Part shown: positions 38,881-48,209 of the stretch, one piece after another | Layout of the letters: the number at the start of each line of letters is the position of its first letter | Numbering within the stretch: the stretch's first letter is position 1 | NCBI GenBank assembly: GCA_958295745.1 | Contig: OY282370.1 | Span: 1,706,548-1,770,547, forward strand | Direction: 5' to 3' | Source of the DNA: an uncultured Acidimicrobiia bacterium | Lineage (GTDB): Bacteria; Actinomycetota; Acidimicrobiia; Spongiisociales; Spongiisociaceae | Length of the DNA: 64,000 nucleotides | The notes under the pieces: model-generated | Database searches by the model: none | What the model was told of the DNA's origin: nothing | Seen by the model: only the letters and a program-made list of their open reading frames with translations | Translations under genes and position numbers: made by a program

Positions 38881-39930
38881 TTACCAGGCGCCTGCCTGCT
38901 TCTTGCGGCGCTGGACTTCCCTGGACTGCTCGAGTATCAGGGCGAATACCTGCTCCACGTGGTCGGGATCCAGCCCGGCCCGGACGGCCTCGTCGCGAAC
39001 GAGGGCCAGCAGCTCCTCCTCCCGCTCGGGTATCTGGACCGGCATCCCCCGTTCCGCCTTGATCCTGCCTACCTCCATCACCATCCGGTCGCGGTTGGCC
39101 AGCAGGCGCACTAGGTCGCGGTTGACCAGATCGATCTTCATGCGGATCCGGTTCACGCCCAAGGCGTCCATGAGCCGGGTGAAGTCGGTGATGGTCAGCT
39201 GATGGGAGACCCGGGTGCGCGCCGCTCCGGGATCGGGATGGACCTCGATCATGATTCCGTCGGCGCCCACCCCTTGGGCGGCCAGCGCCAGCGGTTGTAT
39301 CCTCGCCGGGGAGCCGGCCGCCGCCGAGGGGGCCACGATCACCGGAAGGTGGCTCTTCTCCTTGATGACGGGGATGACGCCTAGGTCGAGGGCGGCGGGG
39401 GCGGCGAAAGTACGGATGCCGCCTTCGCACAGGACGATCTGGTCGTTGCCCTCGGCGAGGATGTATTCGGCGGCCCACAGCCATTCGTCGACGGTGGCCG
39501 ATGCGCCCCGTTCCAGCAAGACCGGTTTGCCGGTTCGTCCGATCACCCGCAGCAGCTCGAAGTTCTGCATCGAACCGGGGTCCACGTGGATCATGTCGAC
39601 GCGGTCGGCGACCAGATCCACGTCTTTGGGTTCGAGCGCCTTGGTCATGGTGGGCAGACCTACGGACTTGCCGGCCTGCTGCAGCAGTTTCAGACCGGGT
39701 TCGCCCAGACCGGGGAAGGCGTAGGGGGAGCTGCTCGACTCGAACACCCCGCCGCGCAGCAGAGCGGCGCCCGCCTCGGCGACTGCCTCCGCCACTTCCA
39801 TGATCTGTTCTTCCGACTCGATCGCCCTGGGGCCGGCGATGGCGGGGAAGGGGTCGTGCCCGAACCGGATCGATCCGACTTCCACGAGGGTGTCGATTTC
39901 TGAACCGTTGCGTACCGCTTTTCGTTCCAT
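38881..39930 (-). CDS. Chorismate mutase fused to a degenerate DAHP-synthase-like domain
   Basis: 349 residues. Residues about 15-255 align with type I-beta DAHP synthases, and 260-340 form an AroQ chorismate mutase helix bundle (RIRMKIDLVNRDLVRLLANR, then GMPVQIPEREEEL) with its key Arg and Lys kept. The synthase part has lost catalytic residues: metal Cys in GPC is Arg35, KPRTSPY is ESSSSPY (64-70), metal His in DPSH is Ala203 and the metal Asp near 240 is Arg. I therefore infer an active chorismate mutase with a non-catalytic, possibly regulatory, synthase-like domain. It is preceded by a Phe/Tyr leader peptide and terminator. Confidence 0.87.
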   Translation of the reverse strand: MERKAVRNGSEIDTLVEVGSIRFGHDPFPAIAGPRAIESEEQIMEVAEAVAEAGAALLRGGVFESSSSPYAFPGLGEPGLKLLQQAGKSVGLPTMTKALEPKDVDLVADRVDMIHVDPGSMQNFELLRVIGRTGKPVLLERGASATVDEWLWAAEYILAEGNDQIVLCEGGIRTFAAPAALDLGVIPVIKEKSHLPVIVAPSAAAGSPARIQPLALAAQGVGADGIMIEVHPDPGAARTRVSHQLTITDFTRLMDALGVNRIRMKIDLVNRDLVRLLANRDRMVMEVGRIKAERGMPVQIPEREEELLALVRDEAVRAGLDPDHVEQVFALILEQSREVQRRKKQAGAW

Positions 39931-39974
39931 GATGTCGGTGCTCCTCTGTTGGGTCCGCCCCGGTAACGAGAAAC

Positions 39975-39996
39975 GCCCGGAGCGGGTGCTCCGGGC
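39975..39996 (-). terminator. Attenuator terminator upstream of the chorismate mutase gene
   Basis: A perfect 9-bp stem GCCCGGAGC with loop ACCC and GCTCCGGGC, followed on the minus strand by GTTTCT. It lies between the leader peptide stop (25 bases upstream) and the chorismate mutase ATG (45 bases downstream), the standard place for an attenuator. Its 5' arm (GGCCCGG) can instead pair with CCGGGCC in the end of the leader peptide gene (around 40037-40045). Confidence 0.75.
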
Positions 39997-40021
39997 CTGG
40001 TTCTTGCGACGATGTGTGGTG

Positions 40022-40102
40022 CTACGCGCAGTGCCTGGCCCGGGCGACGGGCCCGGTAAAGGCGTAATAGGCGTAGAAAGCCGAACGTGTCACGCCCCTC
40101 AT
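40022..40102 (-). CDS. Aromatic leader peptide, 26 aa (Phe/Tyr attenuation)
   Basis: ATG 40102, stop TAG 40022-40024. The core reads SAFYAYYAFTGP: three Tyr and two Phe within seven residues, codons at about 40058-40078. GGGAGG lies 13 bases before the ATG, rather far for an ideal ribosome binding site. Immediately after the aromatic codons, CCGGGCCCG and CGCCCGGGCC can form a pause hairpin; the second arm can pair with the terminator arm instead. This is the classical layout in which ribosome stalling at scarce Phe/Tyr prevents termination and lets the chorismate mutase gene be transcribed. Confidence 0.78.
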   Translation of the reverse strand: MRGVTRSAFYAYYAFTGPVARARHCA

Positions 40103-40266
40103 GCTAACCCGGACGCCTCCCGGCCCGCAACCCGGGGGAGTTCCTCTCGGTCGAGACGACGGTCGGTTGGCAGCGAAAATACTATTAGCCGGTAAGCGAA
40201 ACATATAGTAGACTGACAGCAAAACTGACACCAGAGGTCCGACGAATTGTAGGGCGACGACTGTCG

Positions 40267-41529
40267 ATGGAAGAAAAACCCCTGGTAAAACGCAATATAG
40301 TCCCGTACCTACGGGAGGCGCTGCGGATATTCCGAGTGGTGATACTGCATGGCCCTAGACAGGCTGGCAAAACCACCGCCGCCCTACGGGTGGCCAGCGA
40401 TGGATCGTATGTTTCGCTGGACGATTCACAGGTGCTGTCGGCAGCAGTCGAGGACCCGGTAGGTCTGCTCGATGGCCTCCCTCCCCCCGTTGTCATCGAC
40501 GAAATTCAGCGCGCCGGAGAGCCTTTGGTGCGGGTGATCAAGCAGGCGGTCGACCGCAACCGGGCGCCGGGTCAGTTTCTCCTGACCGGCTCCGCGGATT
40601 TTCTGACCGTTCCTACGATCAGCGAATCCCTGGCCGGCCGTGCCGTGCTCTTTCGAATGTACCCGTTCTCACAGGGTGAGATCGAAGGCCGCCGCGAGGT
40701 CTTTTTGGAGAGGTTGGTCAGAAATGCAGATGCCTCGCCGCCCGGACAGGATTCCGATCTGGCGCCGGGCGGTTATATGGAGCGGGTCTGTATCGGAGGA
40801 TTCCCGGAGGTACAGGCTCTCCCTCCGCAGGCGCGCAACATGTGGTTTCGTTCTTACATCGACACCGTGACCCTGCGCGATGTAGTGGCGTTGACCGGGG
40901 CGCGTCGTGCGGATGAGCTACCTAGGCTGCTACGGGTCTTGGCGGCCCGCACCGCCAATGAACTGGTTGTTTCCAAGGTTCACAACGAAATCGGGTTGGG
41001 GAGCATACTTACTACTTCGGATTATCTGGCGCATCTTCATATGACCCACTTGGTTCACGATATGCAGCCGTGGTCGCGCAACCTCACTTCCCGCGCCAAG
41101 CGTCGTCCGAAGATATATATCACCGATACCGGCTTGGCCGCCAGTCTGATGTACATCTCACCGGATAGGCTCTCCGAACCGACCCATCCCGGACGGGGAC
41201 AGTTGGTGGAGACCTTCGTAGTCAACGAGATCATGAAGCAGACGACCTGGTTGGACCCTTCCTTGGGAACGGTCGGATTGTTCCATTACCGGGACCGCAA
41301 CGGTTTTGAGGTGGATCTCGTCATAGAGTTGCCGGACGGTCGGGTGGTCGCGGTTGAAATCAAGGCGGCGGCCACTGTGCATCCCAAGGATTGGGCGAAT
41401 CTGAAAAGGTTGCGCAATCTGTTGCGTGACCGTTTTGCCCACGGGATCGTCTTCTACACGGGTTCCCATGCCTTGCCGGCCGGCGACCGGATATGCATCC
41501 GTCCTATAGAGACCCTCTGGCAACCCTGA
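40267..41529 (+). CDS. AAA ATPase with DUF4143 domain
   Basis: 420 residues. The N-terminal AAA_14 domain has Walker A GPRQAGKT (residues about 29-36), Walker B VVIDEIQRA near 75-83 and a LTGSADFL sensor segment; the C-terminal DUF4143 half has the PKIYITDTGLAASLM segment and ends with nuclease-like strands (FHYRDRNGFEVDLVIE, then VVAVEIKAA) that resemble the PD-(D/E)XK core E-x-D-x-V ... E-x-K. This family is common in archaea and accessory bacterial DNA; function unknown. GC is lower than in neighbours, consistent with acquisition. Confidence 0.87.
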   Translation: MEEKPLVKRNIVPYLREALRIFRVVILHGPRQAGKTTAALRVASDGSYVSLDDSQVLSAAVEDPVGLLDGLPPPVVIDEIQRAGEPLVRVIKQAVDRNRAPGQFLLTGSADFLTVPTISESLAGRAVLFRMYPFSQGEIEGRREVFLERLVRNADASPPGQDSDLAPGGYMERVCIGGFPEVQALPPQARNMWFRSYIDTVTLRDVVALTGARRADELPRLLRVLAARTANELVVSKVHNEIGLGSILTTSDYLAHLHMTHLVHDMQPWSRNLTSRAKRRPKIYITDTGLAASLMYISPDRLSEPTHPGRGQLVETFVVNEIMKQTTWLDPSLGTVGLFHYRDRNGFEVDLVIELPDGRVVAVEIKAAATVHPKDWANLKRLRNLLRDRFAHGIVFYTGSHALPAGDRICIRPIETLWQP

Positions 41530-41552
41530 CCGCCTCTACGGGTTGGTCCGGC

Positions 41553-41765
41553 GACCGGGGTCCCGACCATCGCGGTCGGGTCATGGCACTGTGGGGAGTG
41601 GCGTTCCTCGGAGTCCGGCCTGGCGCGAGCCTGCTCGACGGGACCGTGGCAAGCCTGGCGAACCTGAGAGTGGCCGCCATCGTCATGGCTATAGCCGTTC
41701 TGGCAGGAGCGGCATTCATAGCCCAGCGGGGCCGGCGTGCGACGCAAGCCCTAGGAGGGTGCTGA
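41553..41765 (+). pseudogene. C-terminal remnant of an MFS transporter
   Basis: The frame encodes DHRGRVMALWGVAFLGVRPG, then ASLLDGTVASLANLRVAAIV and a final helix ending in AQRGRRA, closely resembling the last transmembrane helices of enterobactin-exporter-like MFS proteins. Upstream transmembrane segments are missing: the AAA-DUF4143 gene ends directly before it. High GC contrasts with the ATPase gene. Most likely the end of a resident transporter gene interrupted by insertion of the ATPase gene. Confidence 0.6.
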
Positions 41766-42030
41766 GCAGTTCACCAGCGACCCCCGTTGCCTGTGCGGGC
41801 CGGCCCGGAGACCGGGTTCTGACCGGCGACCAGTCCCCGCGGCGGATGCCCGTGAATCACCGGGGGTGGCCCTATCCTCCCTGCTTGTGGGTGAGTGCGC
41901 CAAGGATGAGCATCCCCGGATCACCGCTCGGATGACGACTGCCGGGCCCCGCTGCGCCCTTGCCCGGGCCCGATCCACCGGCGTGTCATACTCCATTGAT
42001 ATGGTTGCAGCATCGGAAAGGAGGAGAACA
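41766..42030. other. Intergenic region before the 76-aa protein and dGTPase genes
   Basis: 265 bases with no supported gene; probably the promoter region of the following two-gene unit. An ATG at 42001 opens an in-frame extension of the next gene but lacks its ribosome binding site. Confidence 0.4.
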
Positions 42031-42261
42031 ATGGTGGACGCGCATGTCACGCAGGCCCGGAGTCGGATGGGGATGGTGCTGGAGGTCATCGAGGAGCGCC
42101 ACAGTAGGGGAAAGCCGCCCTTCGGTGATGTGCTGGAGGTAGTCGCCTCCATGGGAGAATCCGGTCTCACGAAATACGACATAGGCATCGCCGTATCGCG
42201 CCTGGTGCGGGCAGGCCGATTGTGGTACGCCCTCGACGGCATCCGCCTCGTTGCTCAGTGA
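42031..42261 (+). CDS. 76-aa protein translationally coupled to dGTPase
   Basis: ATG at 42031 with AGGAGG six bases upstream, so this start is strong. The protein is helical, with QARSRMGMVLEVIEERHSRG, then GDVLEVVASMGESGLTKYDI and ending VRAGRLWYALDGIRLVAQ; the last part looks like a small winged-helix. Its stop overlaps the dGTPase start (GTGA), so both are made together. No family recognised. It could be a regulator or partner of the dGTPase. Confidence 0.65.
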   Translation: MVDAHVTQARSRMGMVLEVIEERHSRGKPPFGDVLEVVASMGESGLTKYDIGIAVSRLVRAGRLWYALDGIRLVAQ

Positions 42262-43568
42262 GCCGCAGAGAAGATCGATTCCGAGACCCTGCCAATGAAG
42301 ATCGTCGTAGTCCGTTCCAGCGTGATCGCGACCGGGTTCTCTATTCCCCGGAGTTCCGCCGTCTCAGCGGGGTCACCCAGGTGGTGTCGGCCAGCGAGGG
42401 AGATTACTTCCACAACCGTCTGACCCACTCCCTGAAGGTCGCTCAGGTGGGCCGCCGCCTCGCAGAACGCCTACTGGAGGACAACCCTCCTCCCGAGTTG
42501 ATAGATGCCTGGGGCGGCTTGGATCCTGATGTCATAGAAACGGCGGGACTCGCCCACGACCTAGGGCATCCTCCGTTCGGTCACGACGGGGAGGAAGTGA
42601 TCTGCCAAGCCGTTGAGCAGTTGAACCATGGAGATGGTTTCGAGGGAAATGCACAGTCGTTCCGGATCGTCACGCGACTGGCAACCCACACAGATAACGT
42701 TCCGGATCTGGATGATCAAGGACGGGATGGTGATTCGGGACTCAACCTGACCAGGGCCACACTCAACGCTATCCTCAAGTATCCGTGGACCCGAGGCGAG
42801 TCCGGATACAGGCGCGAGAAGTGGGGTGTCTACGACGCTGACAAAGATCAGTTCGAGTGGGCTAGGCACGGCCATCATGGGAACCGTCGCGTTTTGGAAG
42901 CGGAGCTGATGGACTGGGCTGACGATGTCACCTACGCCGTTCACGACTTGGAGGACTTCTACCGTGCCGGTATGGTTCCCATCCATCTTCTGGCCAGAGG
43001 GTCCGAACAGGAGAGATTCATCGAAGCGGTTACTCAAAGGGACAAGTTTCTCGCGCAGGAACACGCTGATTTGCAGGAGATACTGCGGTCGGTTCTCGGA
43101 CCACTGGTTGTCCTCGATGTCCCTTACGACGGCCAGCGACGGCAACGAACCATAATTAATGAAGCTACCTCCACCCTCATCACCCGGTTCATTACCGGCA
43201 AAGCGGTACGGATTAGTGAACCGCCCGCAGAACGGAGTGTTGAGATAGATCCTGTTATCCGTCGACAGGTCGATCTGCTCAAAGAGGTAACCCGCTATTA
43301 CGTCATAGATCATCCCCGGATCGCAAGTATTCGAGAGGGGCAACGGGAGATGTTGAGGAAGCTCTTCGATATCTATATCGAGGTTGTTGAAAGGAAGCGT
43401 AAGCCGGCACTACTACCACAGGCGGCGCGCGACCGACTAGATAGCGGTGACAGGGCACCGCGTCTGGTAGCGGATTTATTGACGGGGATGACCGAGCGGC
43501 AGGTTATCCAGACCTACCAGCGGCTGACGGGGATCGTTCCCAGTCCGATATCGTACTTCGATCTGTAG
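42258..43568 (+). CDS. dgt: dGTP triphosphohydrolase (HD domain)
   Basis: 436 residues. The HD-domain signature is complete: FRRLSGVTQVV, FHNRLTHSLKVAQVG, then AGLAHDLGHPPFGHDGEE and a DWADDVTYAVHDLEDF motif. Such enzymes cleave dGTP (or other dNTPs) to the nucleoside and triphosphate; some act as antiphage effectors that deplete dNTPs. The GTG start overlaps the preceding small gene. Codon use is less GC-rich than that of core genes. Position beside other accessory genes makes a defence role possible but unproven. Confidence 0.92.
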   Translation: MSRREDRFRDPANEDRRSPFQRDRDRVLYSPEFRRLSGVTQVVSASEGDYFHNRLTHSLKVAQVGRRLAERLLEDNPPPELIDAWGGLDPDVIETAGLAHDLGHPPFGHDGEEVICQAVEQLNHGDGFEGNAQSFRIVTRLATHTDNVPDLDDQGRDGDSGLNLTRATLNAILKYPWTRGESGYRREKWGVYDADKDQFEWARHGHHGNRRVLEAELMDWADDVTYAVHDLEDFYRAGMVPIHLLARGSEQERFIEAVTQRDKFLAQEHADLQEILRSVLGPLVVLDVPYDGQRRQRTIINEATSTLITRFITGKAVRISEPPAERSVEIDPVIRRQVDLLKEVTRYYVIDHPRIASIREGQREMLRKLFDIYIEVVERKRKPALLPQAARDRLDSGDRAPRLVADLLTGMTERQVIQTYQRLTGIVPSPISYFDL

Positions 43569-43657
43569 ATCCGGATGCGGGGTTCAACGCTCCGGTCCGG
43601 CCGGGTGATCTTGGTCATCGGTCGATGGGCCGGTTGGAGGCTGCGCCTGCCCGGTTC

Positions 43658-44539
43658 CTAGACAGGCGCGGCACCGTGGAGATGGTCGCTCTCGGCGGTC
43701 ACCACGGGGTTTCGTTTGCCGAGCCAGACGAGGGCGGCCAGACCTGCGAGTCCGGTCGCCAGCCCGCTCCATTGGCTCCATGTGAGGGGGCCGAGGGTGC
43801 TGTCGCCGTTGACGTTCAGCGCCAGCCGGGTGAAGTCGATCGAGAAGCGCTGGAATCCGTACCAGGCCATCCAGACCGCGAATAGTTGCCCATAGCGCAG
43901 GCTGAAGCGGGAGCGGTGGTAGAGCCAGTAGAGGAAACCTAACAACAGCATGGCGCCCAGCATGTCGTAGAGGGCGGCGTGGTGGTAGATACCGCAGTAT
44001 TCGCCGACCTGCGCCACCGCGCACTCGAGACGGTTGTGCTGGGGCGCCACATCGTATCCGGGCCGGATCCCATAGCCCAAGAAAAAGCTGGTCGGGCCGC
44101 CGAGGTGCTCGACGATGGCTAGGTCGCCGATCCGTCCGACCACCGTTCCCAACGCCAGCCCGAAGGCGGTCACGTCGAGGATGGGCCAGATCCTGAGACC
44201 GAGCCGGTACGCACGCCAGACCCCGGCCCCGATACCCCCCGCGAATCCACCCAGGATGGAGTAGTTGCCGCCGACGTTGATCATCTCGCGGATGTCGAAC
44301 CCGTTTTCGATCCAGTAGGCGGGGAGGGTCAGCCAACGTGCGCCCAGCAACGCCCCGACCAATGCCCAGGTCAGAACGGACTGAAACTTGGCGGCGTCGA
44401 AACCGCGGGCGTCGTACTTCCGGGTTCCGTAGTAGGCGCCGACCAAGAACCCGACCGCCGCGAACACCCCGTGGAGGGACAGGCGCAGCGGACCCACCTC
44501 GAAGATCGGGATCGGCGGATAGGAGATGACGGCCAGCAT
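43658..44539 (-). CDS. lgt: Prolipoprotein diacylglyceryl transferase-like protein (Lgt family)
   Basis: About 293 residues, seven predicted membrane helices. Lgt-like segments: ISYPPIPIFEVGPLRLSLHG at the N-terminus, NYSILGGFAGGIGAGV, and VVGRIGDLAIVEHLGGPTSF in the signature region. The signature Asn (GRxGN) is Asp here, and the usual HPTQLYE segment is HHAALYD, so the protein is divergent and may be a paralogue rather than the main Lgt. Lgt adds diacylglycerol to lipobox cysteines; several lipoproteins occur in this window. ATG 44569 is an alternative start. Confidence 0.8.
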   Translation of the reverse strand: MLAVISYPPIPIFEVGPLRLSLHGVFAAVGFLVGAYYGTRKYDARGFDAAKFQSVLTWALVGALLGARWLTLPAYWIENGFDIREMINVGGNYSILGGFAGGIGAGVWRAYRLGLRIWPILDVTAFGLALGTVVGRIGDLAIVEHLGGPTSFFLGYGIRPGYDVAPQHNRLECAVAQVGEYCGIYHHAALYDMLGAMLLLGFLYWLYHRSRFSLRYGQLFAVWMAWYGFQRFSIDFTRLALNVNGDSTLGPLTWSQWSGLATGLAGLAALVWLGKRNPVVTAESDHLHGAAPV

Positions 44540-44638
44540 GCCCGCCAGCTTACCCTGTTCGGGAACCATCAGACCACAAGACCACAGTGCTCCTAACCGG
44601 GGAGCACCTGCTCGGTCTCGTTTGGGTTCGCGGTCTCG

Positions 44639-45244
44639 TCAGGCGAGGCTGGGCAGATGGGTTGGTCGGGACGACTCGAATGTCTCTATGGCTTGTTCGC
44701 GGCGGAGGGTCAGGCCGATGTCGTCCAAGCCTTCTAGGAGTCGGTGCTTGGTGAACGGGTCGATCTCGAAGCCCGCCCTCCGGCCGCCGGCCTCCACGGT
44801 CTGTTCCATCAGATCGATCGTTGCGGCGGCGTCCGGGTCGGCGGCGGCCAACTCGATCAGCCGGCCGGTCTCGTCTTCGGGCAGGACGACCGGGAGGAGC
44901 CCGATCTTGGTGCAATTGTTGTAGAAGATGTCGGCGAAGGAGGGGGCGATGACCGCCTCGAACCCCCAATCCTGGATTCCCCAGGGGGCGTGTTCGCGGG
45001 ACGAGCCGGAACCGAAGTTGGGCCCGCTCACCAGCACCTTGGCCTTCCGGTATTCGGGGCGGTTCAGGATGAAGTCCGGGTCGATATCGCCCTCGGCCGT
45101 CCTGGCCCAGTCGTGGAAGAGGAACTGCCCGTAGCCGCTGCGCTCCACCCGCTTCAGGAACTGCTTGGGCATGATCTGGTCGGTGTCCACGTTGTTGCGC
45201 GGCAGCGGCGCCATGGTTCCGACGATGGTTCCCACCCGCCTCAT
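44639..45244 (-). CDS. leuD: 3-isopropylmalate dehydratase small subunit
   Basis: 201 residues. [20 protein letters not shown] at the N-terminus and [20 protein letters not shown] in the middle are the classic LeuD motifs. With LeuC it isomerises 2-isopropylmalate to 3-isopropylmalate in leucine synthesis. The ATG at 45244 overlaps the leuC stop (ATGA), so the two subunits are translationally coupled. Confidence 0.95.
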   Translation of the reverse strand: MRRVGTIVGTMAPLPRNNVDTDQIMPKQFLKRVERSGYGQFLFHDWARTAEGDIDPDFILNRPEYRKAKVLVSGPNFGSGSSREHAPWGIQDWGFEAVIAPSFADIFYNNCTKIGLLPVVLPEDETGRLIELAAADPDAAATIDLMEQTVEAGGRRAGFEIDPFTKHRLLEGLDDIGLTLRREQAIETFESSRPTHLPSLA

Positions 45245-46650
45245 GGCCGATTCCATTCCCTGACATCGACGAAGCGCCCGGCCACCGCTGCGGCGGCCGC
45301 CATCTCGGGGCTCACCAGGTGGGTGCGCCCCCTCCGGCCCTGCCGGCCCTCGAAGTTGCGGTTCGAGGTCGAGGCGCAGCGCTCGCCCGGGGCCAGGATG
45401 TCATCGTTCATGCCCAGGCACATCGAGCAGCCGGCGTCGCGCCATTCGAATCCGGCCTCCTCGAAGATACGGTCGAGTCCTTCCTCCTCGGCTTGGAGCT
45501 TCACCAGCCCGGAGCCGGGAACCACCATCGCCTGCACCCCTCCGGCCACCTTGCGGTTCTCGACGACGGCCGCCGCCGCCCGGAGGTCCTCGATCCTGGC
45601 GTTGGTGCACGACCCGATGAAAATCCGGTCGAGCCGGATGTCGGTGATCGGGATCCCGGCGGGAAGGCCCATATAGTCGAGCGCCCGCCTGCACCCTTCC
45701 CGGTCGAGCGGGTCGTCGTAGTCGTCGGGGTGGGGGACCCGCGAGGCCACCGGGGAGGTCTGGGCGGGGTTGGTTCCCCACGACACGTGGGGCGCCAGAG
45801 AGGCGGCGTCGATTCTTACCTCGGCGTCGAACCGGGCGCCCTCGTCGGTGGGGAGGGTGCGCCATCGGTCCATGGCCTGCTCCCAGGCCTTCGGTGCATA
45901 GGGGCGCCCCTCCAGGTAGGAGTAGGTGGTGTCATCGGGGGCCACCATCCCGGCCCGGGCGCCCCCCTCGATCGACATGTTGCAGATGGTCATCCGGCCC
46001 GCCATCGAGAGGGATCGAATGGTCGAGCCTCGATACTCGATCACATGTCCGACCCCGCCGGCCACCCCGATCTTGGCGATGACGGCCAGGATGATGTCCT
46101 TGGCGGTCACGCCCCTCGGCAGATCGCCCTCCACCGTCACCGCCATCGCCTTCGGTTTCTTCTGGGGGAGGGTCTGGGTGGCCAGCACGTGCTCCACCTC
46201 CGAGGTTCCGATCCCGAAGGCCAAAGCCCCGAAGGCGCCGTGGGTGGCGGTGTGGGAGTCGCCGCACACGATGGTCATGCCCGGCTGGGTGAGCCCCTGC
46301 TCGGGGCCGATGATATGGACGATGCCCTGGCGGGGGTCGTCGAGGCCGTAGAGGGTGATCCCGAACTCATCGCAGTTGTGGATCAGGGCGTCGATCTGCC
46401 GCTTGGACAGCGGGTCCCGTATCCCGAGGCTGCGGTTGGCGGTGGGGACGCCGTGGTCGATGGTCGCCAGCGTCAGGTCGGGCCGCCGCACCCCCCGGCC
46501 GGCCAGCCGCAGCCCGTCGAACGCCTGGGGGCTGGTCACCTCGTGCACCAGATGCAGATCTATATAGAGGAGGGCGGGCTCTCCCGGCGCCTCGTGGGCC
46601 ACATGGTCGTCCCAGACCTTTTGGAACAGGGTTCGCGGTGCAGCGGTCAT
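45241..46650 (-). CDS. leuC: 3-isopropylmalate dehydratase large subunit
   Basis: 469 residues, aconitase family. The [4Fe-4S] ligands lie in [17 protein letters not shown] and [22 protein letters not shown] and [20 protein letters not shown] are also present. ATG 46650 has GGAG seven bases before it and matches the family N-terminus ([10 protein letters not shown]); a longer frame to 46785 would overlap the divergent decarboxylase gene. No leader peptide or T-box is visible in the 112 bases upstream. Confidence 0.95.
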   Translation of the reverse strand: MTAAPRTLFQKVWDDHVAHEAPGEPALLYIDLHLVHEVTSPQAFDGLRLAGRGVRRPDLTLATIDHGVPTANRSLGIRDPLSKRQIDALIHNCDEFGITLYGLDDPRQGIVHIIGPEQGLTQPGMTIVCGDSHTATHGAFGALAFGIGTSEVEHVLATQTLPQKKPKAMAVTVEGDLPRGVTAKDIILAVIAKIGVAGGVGHVIEYRGSTIRSLSMAGRMTICNMSIEGGARAGMVAPDDTTYSYLEGRPYAPKAWEQAMDRWRTLPTDEGARFDAEVRIDAASLAPHVSWGTNPAQTSPVASRVPHPDDYDDPLDREGCRRALDYMGLPAGIPITDIRLDRIFIGSCTNARIEDLRAAAAVVENRKVAGGVQAMVVPGSGLVKLQAEEEGLDRIFEEAGFEWRDAGCSMCLGMNDDILAPGERCASTSNRNFEGRQGRRGRTHLVSPEMAAAAAVAGRFVDVREWNRP

Positions 46651-46762
46651 CTGTTTTCTCCGGTTCTCTGGCGAGATGATGGTAGCCGTCCTTCCCATGA
46701 CATCAGGAAAGGCCGTCCCCGGCGGCGTGTGCCGGGTCGGAGGGGCGGGTACCCTGATCGTC

Positions 46763-48175
46763 ATGGCAGAGCCGTTCCTCGACATGACCCCGGAGGAGTT
46801 CCGCCGCCGCGGCTACGCCATGGTGGACTGGGTGGCCGACTACTTGGAGAAGGTGGATGACCTCCCGGTGCAGTCCGGTATGGCGCCCGGCCAGATCAGG
46901 GACTTGCTGCCCGATCAGGCCCCCGAAAATCCTGAGGACTTCGAAGCCATCGCCGCCGACTTGGACCGCATCGTGGTCCCGGGGCTGACCAACTGGACTT
47001 CGCCCGGATGGTTCGCCTTCTTTCCCAGCAGCAATTCGGGACCCGGAATACTGGGCGAGCTGGCGGCGGCCGGGCTGGGCCAGCAGGGGATGATGTGGGC
47101 CACCAGTCCGGTCTGCACGGAGCTGGAAAACGTGATGATGGACTGGATGGTGGATCTGCTGGGTCTGCCCGCCTGGTGGAAGACCGCCGGTCCGGGCGGC
47201 GGGGTGATGCAACAGACCGCCTCCGACGCCTCCCACGTCGCCATGGTGGTTGCCCGGGAGCGGGCCCGGCGGGGCGGGGCCGACATCTCGCGGTGCGCCG
47301 CCTATACCTCCACGCAGGCCAACTCGGCGATCGAGAAGGGCCTCCGGGTGGCTGGATATGGGTTTATCCGTCTGGTGGAGGTGGACGGGGTGTACGCCAT
47401 GCGGGCCGACGCCCTCAGCGAAGCCGTGGGCCGGGACCGGGCCGCCGGCCTCGTACCGACCTTCGTATGCACGACCGTGGGCACGACCGCCACCACCGCC
47501 GTGGATCCCGTCCGCGCCGTCGGCGAGCTGGCCAAAGAAGAAGGGATGTGGCACCACGTGGACGCTGCTTTCGCGGGCAACGCCATGATATGCGAGGAAT
47601 ACCGCCATCATCAGGACGGTTTGGAGCTGGCGGACAGCTACTCGGTCAACCCCTACAAGTGGATGCCGATGACCTTCGACGGGTCGCTTTTCTACGTAGC
47701 GGACCGGGCGCCGATGATCCAGGCCCTTTCGATCCTGCCGCCCTTTCTGCGCAACGAGGCGTCGGAGAGCGGCCGGGTCATCGACTACCGGGACTGGCAT
47801 GTGGCGCTGGGGCGCCGCTTCCGCTCCCTGAAGCTGTGGTTCGTGCTCCGCTACTACGGCGCCGAGGCGATCCGCGCCCGCATACGGGCCAATACCGCCT
47901 GGGCGGCCGACCTCGCTGCCCGGGTGGAGGAAGACCCGAGGCTGGAGATGGCGGCCCCGGCGCCGTTCTCCCTGGTCTGCTTCCGGCACCGGGCCGGGAA
48001 CGAAGCCACCGATTCCCTGGCCGCGGCGGTGAACCGGTCCGGCCACTCCTACCTGACCACCTCCCGGATCGACGGCAGGTCGTTCCTGAGGGTGGCGATC
48101 GCCCAGGCCAACACACGCAAGGAGCATGTGGATCGCCTGTGGCGGTTGATCGACGAGACGGCTCAGGCCGTATAG
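46763..48175 (+). CDS. Aromatic-L-amino-acid decarboxylase family (PLP group II)
   Basis: 470 residues. It starts with the DDC-type [20 protein letters not shown], has the [20 protein letters not shown] loop, [10 protein letters not shown] (PLP-binding Asp) and the PLP-lysine motif [19 protein letters not shown]. Group II decarboxylases convert tryptophan, tyrosine, phenylalanine or DOPA into amines; the substrate cannot be told. It is divergent from leuC and precedes a cupin gene by 34 bases, same strand. Confidence 0.9.
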   Translation: MAEPFLDMTPEEFRRRGYAMVDWVADYLEKVDDLPVQSGMAPGQIRDLLPDQAPENPEDFEAIAADLDRIVVPGLTNWTSPGWFAFFPSSNSGPGILGELAAAGLGQQGMMWATSPVCTELENVMMDWMVDLLGLPAWWKTAGPGGGVMQQTASDASHVAMVVARERARRGGADISRCAAYTSTQANSAIEKGLRVAGYGFIRLVEVDGVYAMRADALSEAVGRDRAAGLVPTFVCTTVGTTATTAVDPVRAVGELAKEEGMWHHVDAAFAGNAMICEEYRHHQDGLELADSYSVNPYKWMPMTFDGSLFYVADRAPMIQALSILPPFLRNEASESGRVIDYRDWHVALGRRFRSLKLWFVLRYYGAEAIRARIRANTAWAADLAARVEEDPRLEMAAPAPFSLVCFRHRAGNEATDSLAAAVNRSGHSYLTTSRIDGRSFLRVAIAQANTRKEHVDRLWRLIDETAQAV

Positions 48176-48209
48176 AGTTCTGCCGCGGACGAGAAATGAC
48201 GGGAGGATC

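Noticed and set aside
40022..40231. 69-codon version of the aromatic leader ORF
   Set aside because: The upstream part is AT-rich, likely promoter DNA; the ATG at 40102 gives a compact leader peptide next to its hairpins.
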